In this document: piece by piece, positions 1 through 22,776 of the stretch
How positions within the stretch are numbered: position 1 is the stretch's first letter
How the letters are laid out: every line of letters begins with the position of its first letter
From: Tubiluchus corallicola
Lineage: Eukaryota > Priapulida > Priapulimorpha > Priapulimorphida > Tubiluchidae
DNA length: 64,000 nucleotides
Assembly (NCBI GenBank): GCA_030141605.1
Contig: JAQGDQ010000159.1
Coordinates: 359,501-423,500 of the forward strand
Direction: 5' to 3'
Made by a program: the position numbers and the translations under genes
Notes under the pieces: generated by a model
What the model saw: only the letters and a program-made list of their open reading frames with translations
Database searches by the model: none
Told to the model about the DNA's origin: nothing

Positions 1-2158
1 GTTTGTAAAAATATTGGGACAAAGGCAAAATTTTTAACACAGTGATTTAGGTCCAGTTAGAAATACCATCATCGATGCGCATTGACGTTTTAACTTACAG
101 CGCGCCATATTTGTTGGGTCATCCCTGTCAGCTGCAAATGCCCACAATATACTTTTTCCAAATCTAGAGTTGTATTTGCGAAAACTTTTGCAGTACATCT
201 ATATGTGTCAGAAATTGACCCTTTGGGCTTTTTGGTAGGTTCAAGAGTTTTGCGTAATGCTGTAGGAAGAAGACATTCTTAAAGGAAAACCGTTCCCAAT
301 CTTAAGACTATAGCTGAAAACAATCTAGTCTCTAAAATATTGAAAGGGTTTTGTAGAATAATTAAGAAGTTTTTTAAGAATAAACTATGTGAAAGAATTA
401 TTATCTCAGAAACCTAATTTCGGGTTCGCGCGGTTAGTTCTTCATTGTTACATGCATTTCGCCATTCGCTAGTTAGATAGGTGCTAGCGCCTGCATCTCG
501 GAATCACGGTGGACAAGAAAACAAGATGTACCTCCCAGTTAAGATGTGGTCAGTTTGTGACACAGAACACGTTCGAGAGCTCATGCGTAAACACAGCGGT
601 AATACCAAAATTTTAATTTTTAAACTTAAAATTTGCCGTGATTTTGTGTATCACACTGAATGTTGTACAGTAGCACTGTACTTCGAGTTTGGCTTTCTCA
701 AACCCGTGTAATGTGCTCGTGGAATGTTTGTGCCTTTGCGCTGTTCAGTTATAACGATATCAATAATTTGGTTCCCCGGCCGTTAACTAAATTCTTAACC
801 TGAAAATTTTAACCTATTATTTACTTACCAGAAACACTTTGGTATTATTACAGATACTAAAATGTTTACTTTTCACCGTACTTCAAAGTGCGGTATGAAG
901 AGCCATCCTGTTTTCATTTGTTCTCAGTGGATGTCCAATTCAACACGGTCTTCTTACTCCAAGGATATTTTTTCACCCCATCATGTAAAACATTACGCAA
1001 TTTTAAATAAGCAGTTTATGAATAAGTGTGAAGAAGACATTCCATAATGGATGGACAGCAACTGCAATGCGTCAGTCAGTAGCGGCGGTGTTCCACGTAT
1101 AGCCGCGTTATAATGATAAAACTTTTTCTGCACATCGCCATCGGAGTTAACAACCCGCATAGTGGCGATAATTAACACGAAAGCCAGTCTCTTCCCATTT
1201 GCCACAAAGAAAGGATTTTTGTGGATTTCTTATTTAAAATAATTAACATCATGATAGCTGTTTTTCGCGTTTACTTTTTACTTTGTTCATTAGCATGAAT
1301 CTTAGTAAAGTATATACGATTTTAATAATGTATCAAGGTAAATAGTTGATTTATGAACACACGCAGTCGTTAAACACTTGCAAGTCACTGTAATGTCTTC
1401 ATATTAAATTATAGTCTCCAAATTGATTAGACTCTGTGGTCTTATAGGTCGCAACAAATCATTTGAGAATCCTATTTGTTTCCGATTGAAATGTCTGATT
1501 ACGCTTGACAAATAAAAAATGAATAAATACTTAATGAATAACCGGGAAAAAATAAACAAATGAATGCATGAATTAATCAGTTAACGAAAGAAACCTTTCA
1601 AACAGGCTATAAGAAACACAGCTAACAATGAAGTTATTCATCACAAATATGTCATATTAATGCTCAAGGATTTCAAACCAATCAATGACGACAGAAACTC
1701 AATTTCCTGTCAGTTCCAAAAAATCTCTGCAATCGAATTGTTACTTATTCTGTTTGTTTAACTATTCGCCCATATATCGTGCCTTTTTTATTATTCTTTC
1801 ATCCTTTCGCATTATCTGCAGCTATTCCTTCAAGAAGCCATAAGCAGTTAAAAGCGATTCTGCTTTTGTTGTTCGCCACAGTGTCAAATAGTAAGCGGAG
1901 TTGAAACAATCTTGTGCTTTAAGATTATTGTCAGTTAGAAATTTCGCTATAGATGTGCAACAGAAGGTAAATGCGTGCTAGTATTGAAACTGTCATACAA
2001 CCTGTGGCAGTTCTAAAAAGCAAGCAGACGGAAAGGCAGGGGGCGCTTTAACTATGCCTCTTGAAGCTTGTCTGTATATTGGTTACTTCAGAAGTTGTAC
2101 GAGCTAATTCATAAGCAAAAATCTGTTTCTAAATTCTGACTTGTGAATACATATTTAC

Positions 2159-2263
2159 CTGGTTATCAAAATGTGGAGGGAATTGCGCTTCTTCAGGCTC
2201 CATTTCAACACCTTTATTGTCATAAGCACCATAACTTTGTTCAGATTCTATTACAGTCGTCAT
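2159..2263 (-). CDS. CAV: Caveolin gene C, exon 1 only (gene continues off the left edge)
   Basis: This is a 35-codon first exon. It starts at an ATG (complement of 2261-2263) and ends in a phase-0 donor that reads CAG|GTAAAT. The peptide begins MTTVIESEQSYGAYDNKG and ends in FPPHFDNQ. It is a close paralogue of gene B exon 1 (8725-8838) and a more distant one of gene A exon 1 (15066-15164); all three share the AYDN(K/E)GV core. Exon 2 would lie left of position 1, because the 2158 bases that remain match intron 1 of gene B. This N-terminal part of caveolins is cytosolic and variable, so assignment rests on the paralogues. The product would coat caveola-type membrane pits. Confidence 0.8.
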
Positions 2264-2467
2264 TCTTACTCTGCCAGCACACTCTTTTAATCTGCAATTA
2301 GGTTTAAATGGTTTTAATATGACGCAGGCCTCCTATCTTTGTTTGCATATGGTATAGTATCTACAAAGGGTACACAGGAAATATTACCAGCTATCGCAGA
2401 TGACATTTAAGCATCTAAATGCTGTTATCAGAAAGCGACTGCTTGTCCTGTGTTGTGCCGAACAGAA

Positions 2468-2523
2468 ACAGGAACAGGAACAGGAACAGGAACAGGAACA
2501 GGAACAGGAACAGGAACAGGAAC
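2468..2523. repeat. Hexanucleotide microsatellite (AGGAAC)n, about 9 copies
   Basis: Perfect six-base repeats lie between caveolin exon 1 of gene C and the extra terminal exon. The matching position in the other duplicate, near 9045, holds only a single unit, so the expansion came after the duplication. Confidence 0.95.
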
Positions 2524-3601
2524 ATTAGGGTTATTTATACAACACAACCTAGGCTTATGAACCGTTGAACGAAAACTTAAAATACATATTATATAGTTTG
2601 TTTATTCACAATAATCATTCTAGAAATTTTTCGTACTTTGAATGCATAATGTAGAGTTGCATATTAGCACTCAACACGTTAGTTTACCAAATCAAGAATT
2701 CAAATTTATCAAGAAGAAAGCAGTGTAAATGCCATATGCACGTTTTTATTTAAATAATGCCATAAACTTAAACCTCACCAATAATTATTTCTTTTTAGAT
2801 TTGTTCTCGTGGCAATCGTAAAGCTGGCTGGGGACACAGATTTCTGTTTGACACACATCACACCATGATGCACCTGCGGCTGATTAGTGATGCAGGGATC
2901 AGGTATAGCGAAGTCACCGGAAGTTATCAGCCAGTGTTGTTTTTAGCCAGTCCGCCAGGCTGTTATGTCTTCATACGCTTAATCCGTAATCTACCACTGG
3001 GTTAAAGGTCGCGTTCAATCTGAGTTCTCCTCTTTGACTTTGCGGTAAAAGGTGGGCCTTCCAGGACTGGAGACTCCTAAGATCATTGGCGAGGCTCTCA
3101 AAGCCATTGGACCACCATAGCGACAAGCGACAAGGAATATTGATAATCATTGGCAGACGAGGAAGATAGACCAGGGAGATAAAAACATAAAACAGTTCTA
3201 GCATTTATTTCTGTGTCATTGAATGATTCACTATGCATGTAACATATTCAGTGGCTCATTTGTCAATGAACAAAAATAATAAAACAACTTCACATCAGTG
3301 GCATGATTTTCAACTTTATTTAATAATTTTACAAAAAAATGGCTAGTACCAATTATTTGACATTGTTGGAAATTGTCTGATCACATTATCGTGCAGCTCT
3401 CATTCTTTTTTAAATCTTAACTGCATTTTCTGCCAATTTAAGCTGCGCATAGAGTTTAGAACATTTAGAACATAGTAGAGCTGCATTAATGCGACCGTAT
3501 ATAATGATTGTAAGAAACTAAAGAAAGGAATTGCAGCTGCTTTCCAAGACTAATTTGATATCTTGAGGTATTTTGAAGGCAAAGGATACTTTGTCGAAAT
3601 T

Positions 3602-3892
3602 TTACAAAGATGCTTCAAATTTTGTTTGTGGGTTGTTTATGCCATTTATATCAAGTGAAAGTTTTCCAGCAATTCTACTATATAGTAAACTCAGTGCACG
3701 AGCCACGGGGTCCAACATGCACCTCACACTAGCATTCACGAGAATTGACATTAAGCGAATGTAAGTCAGGAAAATCTTCAGAGTTGGTTGGACAATCCAG
3801 ACATGAAAAAAGGTCACTATTCCAAGCGATAAACCCCAGATGAATGCTAGAAGCCATCCCAGTAGAACGTGTAAAATCCGGTATGTGATGAG
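3602..3892 (-). CDS. CAV: Extra (alternative or orphan) caveolin terminal exon, '4b'
   Basis: A complete last exon: acceptor TTTTCTCACAG, 96 codons open from [17 protein letters not shown] to KFEASL, then a stop. It holds the end of the scaffolding region, the hydrophobic intramembrane hairpin and the C-terminal amphipathic segment (VWIVQP, then [17 protein letters not shown]). It differs from gene A exon 4 at 2 of 96 residues but from gene B's nearer exon 4a at about 18. No exon 1, 2 or 3 was found between it and exon 4a. It starts in phase 0, so it could splice to gene B exon 3 and replace 4a. It may be an alternative 3' exon or a silent by-product of the duplication; the sequence cannot decide. 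An AATAAA-type signal on the minus strand lies at 3315-3320. Confidence 0.8.
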   Translation of the reverse strand, partial: LITYRILHVLLGWLLAFIWGLSLGIVTFFHVWIVQPTLKIFLTYIRLMSILVNASVRCMLDPVARALSLLYSRIAGKLSLDINGINNPQTKFEASL

Positions 3893-3942
3893 CTGTGAGA
3901 AAATAGTGAAATGAGTATAAAATACCAATGACTGTCGATCTT

Positions 3943-4013
3943 TCGGTCGGTCTATTATCTATCCATCTGTCTATCTGTCTGTCTGTCTATCTATCTAGCG
4001 ATCTATCTCTCTT
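3943..4013. repeat. Degenerate (CTAT/CTGT)n microsatellite
   Basis: Mixed CTAT and CTGT units lie just upstream, on the transcript strand, of caveolin exon 4b. This is a much contracted counterpart of the 10449-10892 tract next to gene A exon 4. Confidence 0.85.
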
Positions 4014-4436
4014 AGCAAACAAAAAGTAAAATGGAAAATAATATGTAATGATATAATATTGTAAATGTTGTCTAAGTGCGTCATCCGTTTTTTAGTTTTT
4101 ATGTAACTATGAACTAAATTTGAAATGAATAGGTAAGTCACAATCAACTGTCACTAAATCCCTGTCACTAAAGAATAAGAATTATTAACTAGAAGCGACT
4201 GCATATATTTTGTGCATGAATGTAAAAATTACTGTGAATGACCTGCAACAGAAAAATTTATGGTGTTTTGACAACCTACTCTTTCTGCATTGTTTAGAAA
4301 TGAAAATTTGTCCAGTAGACGAATATACTAGGTGTTATCCAAATATCTCAAAGATGTATTTGCGCTTCTGCTGTTAATTCCTAATAATAACTTCTTATTA
4401 CATGAAGAGAGGTTAGAGAACATCCATTTGGCAAAT

Positions 4437-4667
4437 CTGCAAAGTAACAGTCAGTGGAAACGTATCTTGTGGACAGAGTTCAGCGCATTGTATATCATTC
4501 TTTTGAAGCACCGTGTAGACTAGGCATTAGTATTTATATTCATTTAACAAAAGTGCAGAGTAAATGTCAGCGGAATCTGATCATCCGGACAGAGTTCAGC
4601 GTTTTGGATGCCATTCTTTTGAAGCACCGTGTGGACTAGGTATTAGTATTTATATTCACTTCATTGT
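4437..4667. repeat. Tandem duplication, two units of ~115 bp
   Basis: The units at ~4437-4551 and ~4553-4667 share a GGACAGAGTTCAGCG core, a CTTTTGAAGCACCGTGT segment and a TAGTATTTATATTCA tail with scattered substitutions. They lie between caveolin terminal exons 4a and 4b. The short reading frames across them are created by the duplication. Confidence 0.85.
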
Positions 4668-4993
4668 TTTATTTTGCTTCTAAAGAAAAAAGAAGCCGTG
4701 TCTTGATTATCAATGACCAAAAAAATCATTACACTGAAACAATTCTCTACATTATTTAGTAATTTTACAAAAGAAACTTTGAGGTACCAATTTGACATTA
4801 TCAGAAGTCATAAACGTGCAGCTCTCGCTGTTTTTTTAATTTACAACAGTTTTTATTCCACATTTTCATTTAAAAATAGCTGCACTAGTACAAAATTGTA
4901 ATATGCCAAAGAAAGGAGATGCAGCGGCCTTTTTAAGATTAGCTTGTTATCTTGAGGTATTAATTTAAGGTATAAGATGTTTTTGGGAAAATT

Positions 4994-15164
<10,171 letters not shown>

Positions 15165-15224
15165 TTTAATCTTGCGACTTTCAATCTCTACAGTTTCCTT
15201 AAAGGTATAGTGCCTTGCAAGTGC

Positions 15225-15232
15225 CTTTTATA
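15225..15232 (-). promoter_or_regulatory. Candidate TATA box for caveolin gene A
   Basis: The minus strand reads TATAAAAG about 61 bp upstream of the gene A start codon, which fits a short 5' leader. I saw no equally good TATA box before the exon 1 copies of genes B and C. Position and match are visible; function is inferred. Confidence 0.4.
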
Positions 15233-18200
15233 ATAAAATATTGTTCACGTGTTGTATACAGCTTATCATTATTTGAACACCGAACAATATTTATGGGCGC
15301 TACTATGACAGCGTTATTATTTATCTGTTATACATTATACCTTAGAGGCCTAAACTTACAAACTGTCGATAATTTAGTAGTCCTCCAAAATATTTTATAT
15401 CTTTTTCTACTCACGATAATAAATAATTCTGGAGTTACCATACGTTTAATCTGGCCTAGGTGAAAAGGTGCACCTAATATAATTATAAGAAAAATAGTCA
15501 ATGGGCAGTATATTTTATTAATATTTATACAGCTAAAAATACTGAAATTATTACTGAAGTGAGCGAAGTCTTGAAAGTTAAAGGTACAAAAGAAATTTGT
15601 AATCACTTTTACCTCCAGCAAAGCGAATCCTCAGCGTACATGTTTGAAAATTATAACATAATGTGATCAACACGAAAACCACTCGTCATAGAAGTAATGT
15701 AAGAGTAAACCGTCAACGTACGTAAAGACACTCAGTTGTGCACTATTATTTAAACCGCATCGATTTTAAGCCGACAACTGTTAAACAAAATTAAATAATT
15801 CAGACTGAATTAAATGTGCTTTTATTTCTTTGAGTTCGAAAACGTAAATATTTAAATAACTAACTAGCTAAGTAAACAAATAGATGATGATGATGATGAT
15901 GGCGACGATGACGGCAACAATAATAATAATAATAATAAGTATAACAATACTACACGGTACTTGAGTCGAGCGTGTGTGATTATAGACACGTGCCAGGATG
16001 AATTGTGCAACTTTTGGTGCCCCTATCCCAGCAGGTAACATTGTTATTGGGATTATTCTCACCCATTGACCATTATAATCAGGGCACTGTTTAGAGAAGA
16101 TAGTGCCAATTAAACGCGTGTATAGTTTAGCCAAATAACCGCTAATTATCTGGGGCTTCACAAAACACGCTCATTGTATAAGTTTCCATAATTGGCTATT
16201 ATTTTTATTGTGGTGAGCTATTATTGTGTCTGCTATTCAATAAGGGAGGGTGGATCTGTCAAGTTTATTCCCATTCGCTTCAATTCATGTTCATGAGATC
16301 TTTCGACTTTATAGGATTTTCATGTAATTTCACATGCACAGCAATACTTTCTTTTATGCAGTTGTTGAATTTCTTCAGCCTTCTAGTAAATGTCTGACAA
16401 ATATTGTTATGAAAGTGTAGGCCCTTTTACCTGTTGCCTCATCACATCTTATTAAGTCTTTCTCTCTACCGAACAAACGATCCCGTCTGCACTAATATCT
16501 GAGCCTCGGGAAATCATTCAATTAAGCTAATTATCTTAGGCACGAGTTGTAGACCTAAGGGCATTTTTGTCAGGAAGAAAGGAGTTTGAATCGTATATAT
16601 AGAGACATCTCGAGATAAGAAAATCTTAGAGGCAATCCGGCGGCCTTAACTTGAGGAGAGAAGATGCGGCTCTTTCACATTTTAAACACGGGAAAGGTAA
16701 TGCTTCCGAGTATACAGTATTAACCGAGCACTTTCAAATATTAGCTTTTGTAAGGAAACTCTTTTCCGTGAAACTTATGTAACGTCAGGACTGCGCAATC
16801 GGCATTTTTTCAAGGTAAGGCTTATTGTTCAGCAGGTATGTGAAATAGTGAACTAGTTAATTTCTCATTTTGTGATTTAAAATTAATTTTAATTTAATTT
16901 ACTTCAATTTATTCGGTTTAAGTCAGTTTAATTCAGCTCAGTTCAAACCAGTGTATTGTATTTTATAATTGAGAAAAAAATCACAAAACAATATGAAAGA
17001 AAGTGAATTATTTGCCTTCGAAATTTGGCTTAAAGCTTAAGCCTTAAACGTCCTATACAGATGGTAGACAAAATTAAATTAAAAAACTTACGTAAATACG
17101 AATTTTTTGCACAGTGCACTTGATCGGCAGAGTATGTTCTCAGTAGCAGTGCATCACAGACCATCAAATAGATTTTGAAAATACATGTACCTTATCTTGA
17201 TTCCTAAATGAAGTACATACAAGCTTGTTCAACACAATATTAAAGCATTAGCAGCAGGAAGTGTTGCATTTGCAATCTAACAGCATTTTACCTAGCAATC
17301 TCATGATGATTGAACCCGATTAGGTAAAATGTCATGTCAACATTTTCCAATTTTTTCACCTAGGTATATTTACATTGTATAGGATAAAATATAAGCTTGT
17401 TTGCTATATGAAGTAAGTATAAGTATTCGTAGCATGTGCTATAATTTTAATGTAATATAGCTGAAAAGCTACCAACGTGACCTACTTTTTACAAAAGTGA
17501 GGTTTTAAACAATGGAATATGCTTCTCCATGCACGAAAATCGTTTTATTTACAAATGTAGAAATGGTGGTGTAGAATAACGCGACAGAGATAACTGTTCA
17601 ACTAAAAATCAATTTTACTTTTAAAGAAGGTCATTGGCGGTGAAGGATCAGACAAAGGTGCAACGGGAGTTGCAGACCCGAACACCTGTGGGATATAACT
17701 CATAAATGTCATAACCCAAAGTCATCATTTCGTCTGATGGTCTCGAGGACCAACAGGTAAGAATGCACCTTACCAATGACACCGTTTCTTAACTCCTCGT
17801 TCTATATATACCAGCGACTTCAGTAACTATTTGTTGTGCGTTAACCAACGTGGTTTCATACGATTCAACTGTTTGTGCTGTGTTAACAAAATCCAGTAAA
17901 TACAGCTGAACTGTTTACGGCGCGTTAGCAATAATTATAGCCCAATACGTGCAACTATACTTTATTGCATGCGTAGGTGCGAAAATAAAACTAATTTCAT
18001 TAAATAAAAATCGATCTTTGTTGAATAGAAAAACGAAGAAATAAACTGAATAAAAAATTTAATCCGTGGAAAATTAACTAGATTTTTTTGTGTGTGAAAC
18101 ATCGGTTTTCAGACAAGCGATTTAATAAAGCAATATATTTATTAAATATGTTGGCTGATAATGATATCAAGGCTTAAATTTGCTTTATGATTGTGTTGGC

Positions 18201-21200
18201 TAATGCTGAGCTTCATTTTATTTTCAGAACAAACTAAATCTGTAGAAGAAACGGTAAAAGCCAGATGTATTAGAAGTAACGCAAGTGTCTCAACTCACAC
18301 TGTTCTTGGGCGAAGCTAATGAGTTCAATATCAGTTCCCCCTCGAACAGTGGAATTTGTGGCACTGACATCCACGGCGTCATTTCAAATCAGAATCATCA
18401 TTACCATATTGTGTTTTAATATCGCCGCTGTTAATGTCATAATAATTTTCTAAAGTCTTCCTTTATTATTAATACTTTTTGCAAGTACTTGTACAATAAG
18501 CACTTTTCATGTTTTTAATTCATTGCATTAAGGCTAATAATTAATGAAAATATAAAGTAATAAAAAATGTGTACACCACTGTTCAGGCATATCATGCACG
18601 GGCTCATTAACCTAGTTAACCATATAGGTCGGAAATACCAATACTGTAGCAAGCCAAATCGGAAATTTTACACTAAAAATTCATTTTTACAAATTTTTCT
18701 TACGATATTAGCAATTTAGTATTAATGATATTACTCAACCATTAAAACAGACAGCGTATTGAAGTTGGTGTCATTGGATGTGGTATTCAATAGCGAATTG
18801 GTATAAAATAATTTTTTAGGCAAAATGTGACTAAGATGTCAAGAGAGTTTTATAACAAGGCGCCTGTGTGCAAATGGAACCAGGCGAGAAGAACCATGTA
18901 GTCCCTGTAACGGTGTAAATTTTTATAATTCATTTTTGTATTTTAACAACATTGCCTTTAAAGTGTCATTTATGCAGGCATTTGGTACACGAAAAGTATA
19001 CTGCCTATGTAGGTATAGGCAACTTCATTTGTGAGTGTATGTAGGATTTTCATTATGTGGCCTGTTCAATTCAGTGCAAAAATATTTTGTGATTATTGAA
19101 TTTGAATTTATTACCAACATGTTGATGTTCCTAACTTACTCACTATTTCTAAATTTCGGTTTAGTTTGCCATTTCAAATAGAAAGACTGCTAGACGTATT
19201 GTTTCAAAATCCCTTGTTTAGTGTGGTGTTTAATAAAAATGAAAACTTGTATACATTTGATAGAGTGACTTGCATTATAGTTTTGCACTTGCTAGGGCAG
19301 TCCTCAAAAGTGACAAAGCCAAAGGAGCAGTAAAAAGTGGGAAATTACATTTGTAAATAATGATATAAATGGTTATACTTGCCCTGCGCCAGTAATTCCT
19401 TTTGCCCAGGGTACTGGCCAAGTGGAAAATTTTGTACAGTTATGATCTTCAGCAGATTATACATATTAGCTAACGGTTTCTTCTTCCCAAGTTTACAACA
19501 AAGTGAACTGAAATGACCAACAATACAGCAAGCATGTGCGTTTATTGGTTAGCTTTGTTCATTCAAAAAATTTGAATTTTATTCGCTAACTGGTTCTGGC
19601 TGTCCGGGCTTCCCCTATTTATAGCAAATTTAGTTGTTTGGTTTACAAAAACCTTGCTTTAATTCTGCTGTAACTACTTAAACAACTTAACTCGCCATTA
19701 TTAATAAAGTAATAAATTAGGCCTATTTAATTTTACAAAATAGAAGGACACGGTGCTACACTTTAACACATGTATGATTTATGAACATTGAGATATCTGC
19801 AATAAAGTTTGGTACGTTTCTCTTTAACATGGGTAGGGAAAATCCACTGCTTTTCATGTTTCGTGTTCTTCTGGTGTGAGTACTTCACTTTGCCTCTGAT
19901 ATTGTGAAAAGTTTTAGTTTTGTATTTAAGAGTTTTTCTCATAAAAAGTCAATAAAATTTATTATATAGTGGGTTGTTTATGAAAAAGTGTTAGTCTTGT
20001 TTTTAAAACGCTAATACTCATTATGATAATCGGTAACGTTATCTCGCTCCATCTGTAGCATTTTCTGTGCGGGTAGTTGCGGGTTCGACTCTACTGGTAG
20101 GTTTTAAAATCTAACAAATAATTAGCTACCACCGTTTGTTATTGTTATTAGCTTTCATTATTCTATAATGCAAGTCTACCGCGACTACCAAACACTAATA
20201 TTTCTACATAAATACATAAATAAAAGAAATATACCTTTCAGGAATAATGAATTGCAACCTCTTCGAAATCCAACACCAGACTCTCGTACTGGTAATCTAT
20301 TGCAAATTAGAACTAACAACAAATACGAAAATAATTCTTTATCAAAGCAAATGACCTCAATAACTTTGTCTAACTTTAAAACAAAATTTATATATATATA
20401 TGCTAAAATGTGGCAAAGTTATGTAAAAAGGCACCGCACTACAAGCTAAAGATAAAAATTGTGCACTGTACAATAAATAACAGTGTTTAGGAAATACAAA
20501 ATACGGATACAAAATTCACGACATGCAGACGATGCTAAAATCGTGATTTTTTATTTAAAAAATGTATTAAAAACAAGGTAACACAAAAAGAAAGACATTT
20601 AAGACTAAGAAAAAGATGCAAGAAAAATAAAAACCGTTGCTTTTTAGAGTTAGGTCTGGCAATTCTACAGTTCATTAAATTTTCGTGGCTCACTTAATGC
20701 TGACTTACTTGATCACCTTTCTTGATCAAATAATAGTATTATCGAAGCCTTGCAGATTTTCTTTCTGGTCATCATTTACATATGTTTGTCTGACGTCTTT
20801 TGTTTAAATTGCTGAAGTTCATAAGCTGCGCCTATTTAGTTCACTCCAGATATCGAATTGCGTACTAGCACCGCAAACTATCGTGTAACATAATAAAATA
20901 CCTACAAAACTCAAACATAATAATTACATTAATATAATAGCAGCAATTAATATCCAACACTAGTATTTAATCCTTATTCGTAATATATCTTTTGGTAATA
21001 TATTCGCACTGTAAGAGACACCACTCTTCACTGTGTATAACGTAATACATATATATATTATTGCACAGATTGTAGTTGCAAGTTTATACAAAAATTAGTG
21101 GCTGTTCAAATATATCAGATGGTTTCCCTGTTATGTTGTCCAGAAAATGATCGTATCGTAAACGCAGCTCGAGTTCAATAATGTAGTTGTCGACATTGAG

Positions 21201-22776
21201 AAAACTCTAGGCAAATACACTCGTCAGAGAGGTTAAGGATTTTAAGTTGATCTGAGAAGTCGCCATACTGCCTCAATTCTAGTTTTTTAATACTCATGGA
21301 ATAAGACATTTTCATGATTTTTGTCGTTTATTTAATCAATATTCAAGTTTCTTTTACAGTCTTATTGTTGCCAACTTGTTATGAATTATTGCATTTTCTG
21401 GCCACCCATTTTGAAAAAATTGAATACAGATGTCGCCACCATTCAACTTCATTCAAAGACTCTTTCGTTAGGGTAGTATTTTGAAGAGGCTTTGAGATAG
21501 ACGGTCTTAGAAGCTTGATTCAGAACAACAAAACTACAACAGATGTAGAAGAAAGAAGCTCAGATGATAAAATCTCGTCTTGCTAACTGCCAAGTAATAA
21601 CAAAAATGAAAGAAAACTATTGATAAGATGCAGACTATATGATTAACTTATAAGTAGGCAAAATTCAAGATTAAATCCTGACAATTAAATGCCTCCTACT
21701 ATTACTTGTAAATAGGTATAACGAACGTTTTGTCTACTGCCTACGCGAAATAAATACTCAGATCCTAACAAAAATCAGACACATATAATTTACGCGATAA
21801 GTATAACACAAAAATCCGAAATAAATGCTCCAGAATGCTGGACCACGCCTCAACGTTAATTTTGTCAAGTATAAAATTTTATCTTACTGGGCGATAAATT
21901 TTTAATAGTTTTAGCCCGTTTCAAGCTTTCGTGGGAACCCAATAACTCAAAGCACTTAAAGTTTTTAAAGTTTAAAATTTTTTTCTTATTATTATACACC
22001 ATAACACGCAAAAATAAATTAGTAACAAAATTAGACAGAAAATAGACGAACTATTTGACAGAACATTGACAGATATGGATCAGGAAAGTTTTGTAAAAAG
22101 AAGGCATTTTTAAACACTGGACTGAGTTAAGAGATTCTTAAAGTATAACTAGAACGTCTGTCATTCGCAAGCTTGCAGGTGGTTTGAAAAGACCTGGCTG
22201 CGATAGCCGCTCACTTTTAATCGATGTTTTTTTGCATAGAATTCAATGACCTCTTTCCTATTATATGTAAATTCATATTGTAATAATCATGTATGCGCAA
22301 GCGTTTGCTCGAATCATGCATCAATAATCACAAATGTACAATGATCATAACGGTGTATCAATTAAATAAAACGTTCTCTGGCAATTGTATAAACAGCAAG
22401 GCACCTGCGAGACTATAATTTGAAGACCGATCTAAGCCACATGGCTTCAGTAAATAAATGACACAAGGAAATACGCCGTTACAATTAAGAGTGGAAAACG
22501 AAGAACAAGTTCGCATAAAAGAAATTTCGCGAATTCTTTCACGGCGTTTGTGGTACAGCGTTGTGTCATGGTCAAACTGGTTTTCTACAATGAATGCGTT
22601 ACTATGCTAGTAGTAGGTAATTTACCTTTTAAAATATGTCAAGCTTGCAGCCGGCCGACGCAGTCTGCTGTTGGTAACCGGTGTGTGCATTGTGTGCAGT
22701 AGTGTCACTTAAACTAGTGAATTTTGACAAATTGTGATCACTTAATTAACCCAAGCGGCTTTATCACTGGAGCAAG
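15233..22776. other. Intergenic region between divergent caveolin A and Skeletor
   Basis: About 7.5 kb of AT-rich DNA without an exon I can place in a family. It holds trinucleotide repeats (GAT and AAT units, ~15884-15941), TATA-like tracts near 16595 and 17808, a 44-codon frame at 18319-18453 with a hydrophobic C-terminal half, and a 93-codon frame at 20168-20449 with weak LINE-like character. None of these is enough to call a gene. It probably contains the promoters of both flanking genes. Confidence 0.6.

Larger units (their letters stand above)
1..4148. repeat. Left copy of a ~4.1 kb segmental duplication
   Basis: This block aligns almost base for base with 6808-11027. It holds most of intron 1 and exon 1 of caveolin gene C, the intergenic spacer, the extra caveolin terminal exon and part of the microsatellite-rich intron beyond it. 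Homology starts at or before the window edge and fades near 4148. Differences include about 305 bp at ~313-617 found only here, a hexanucleotide expansion at ~2468-2523 found only here, and ~60 bp near 8570-8630 found only in the other copy. The very high identity in noncoding DNA implies a recent duplication or gene conversion. Confidence 0.93.

Noticed and set aside
862-1047. 61-codon plus-strand frame repeated identically at 7364-7549
   Set aside because: The DNA is also identical in the two copies, so conservation reflects recent duplication, not selection. It lies antisense inside caveolin intron 1 and has no recognisable domain.
2971-3204. 77-codon minus-strand frame also present near 9512-9727
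   Set aside because: The frame shifts between the two copies near its C-terminus. It lies in the spacer between caveolin genes and has no family match.
4332-4639. Two overlapping short plus-strand frames
   Set aside because: They are produced by the 115-bp tandem duplication and lack coding features.
16594-16690. TATATATA followed by a short ATG frame (MRLFHILNTGK) ending at a possible donor
   Set aside because: No downstream exon continues it, and such TATA-ATG-GT arrangements are common by chance in AT-rich DNA.
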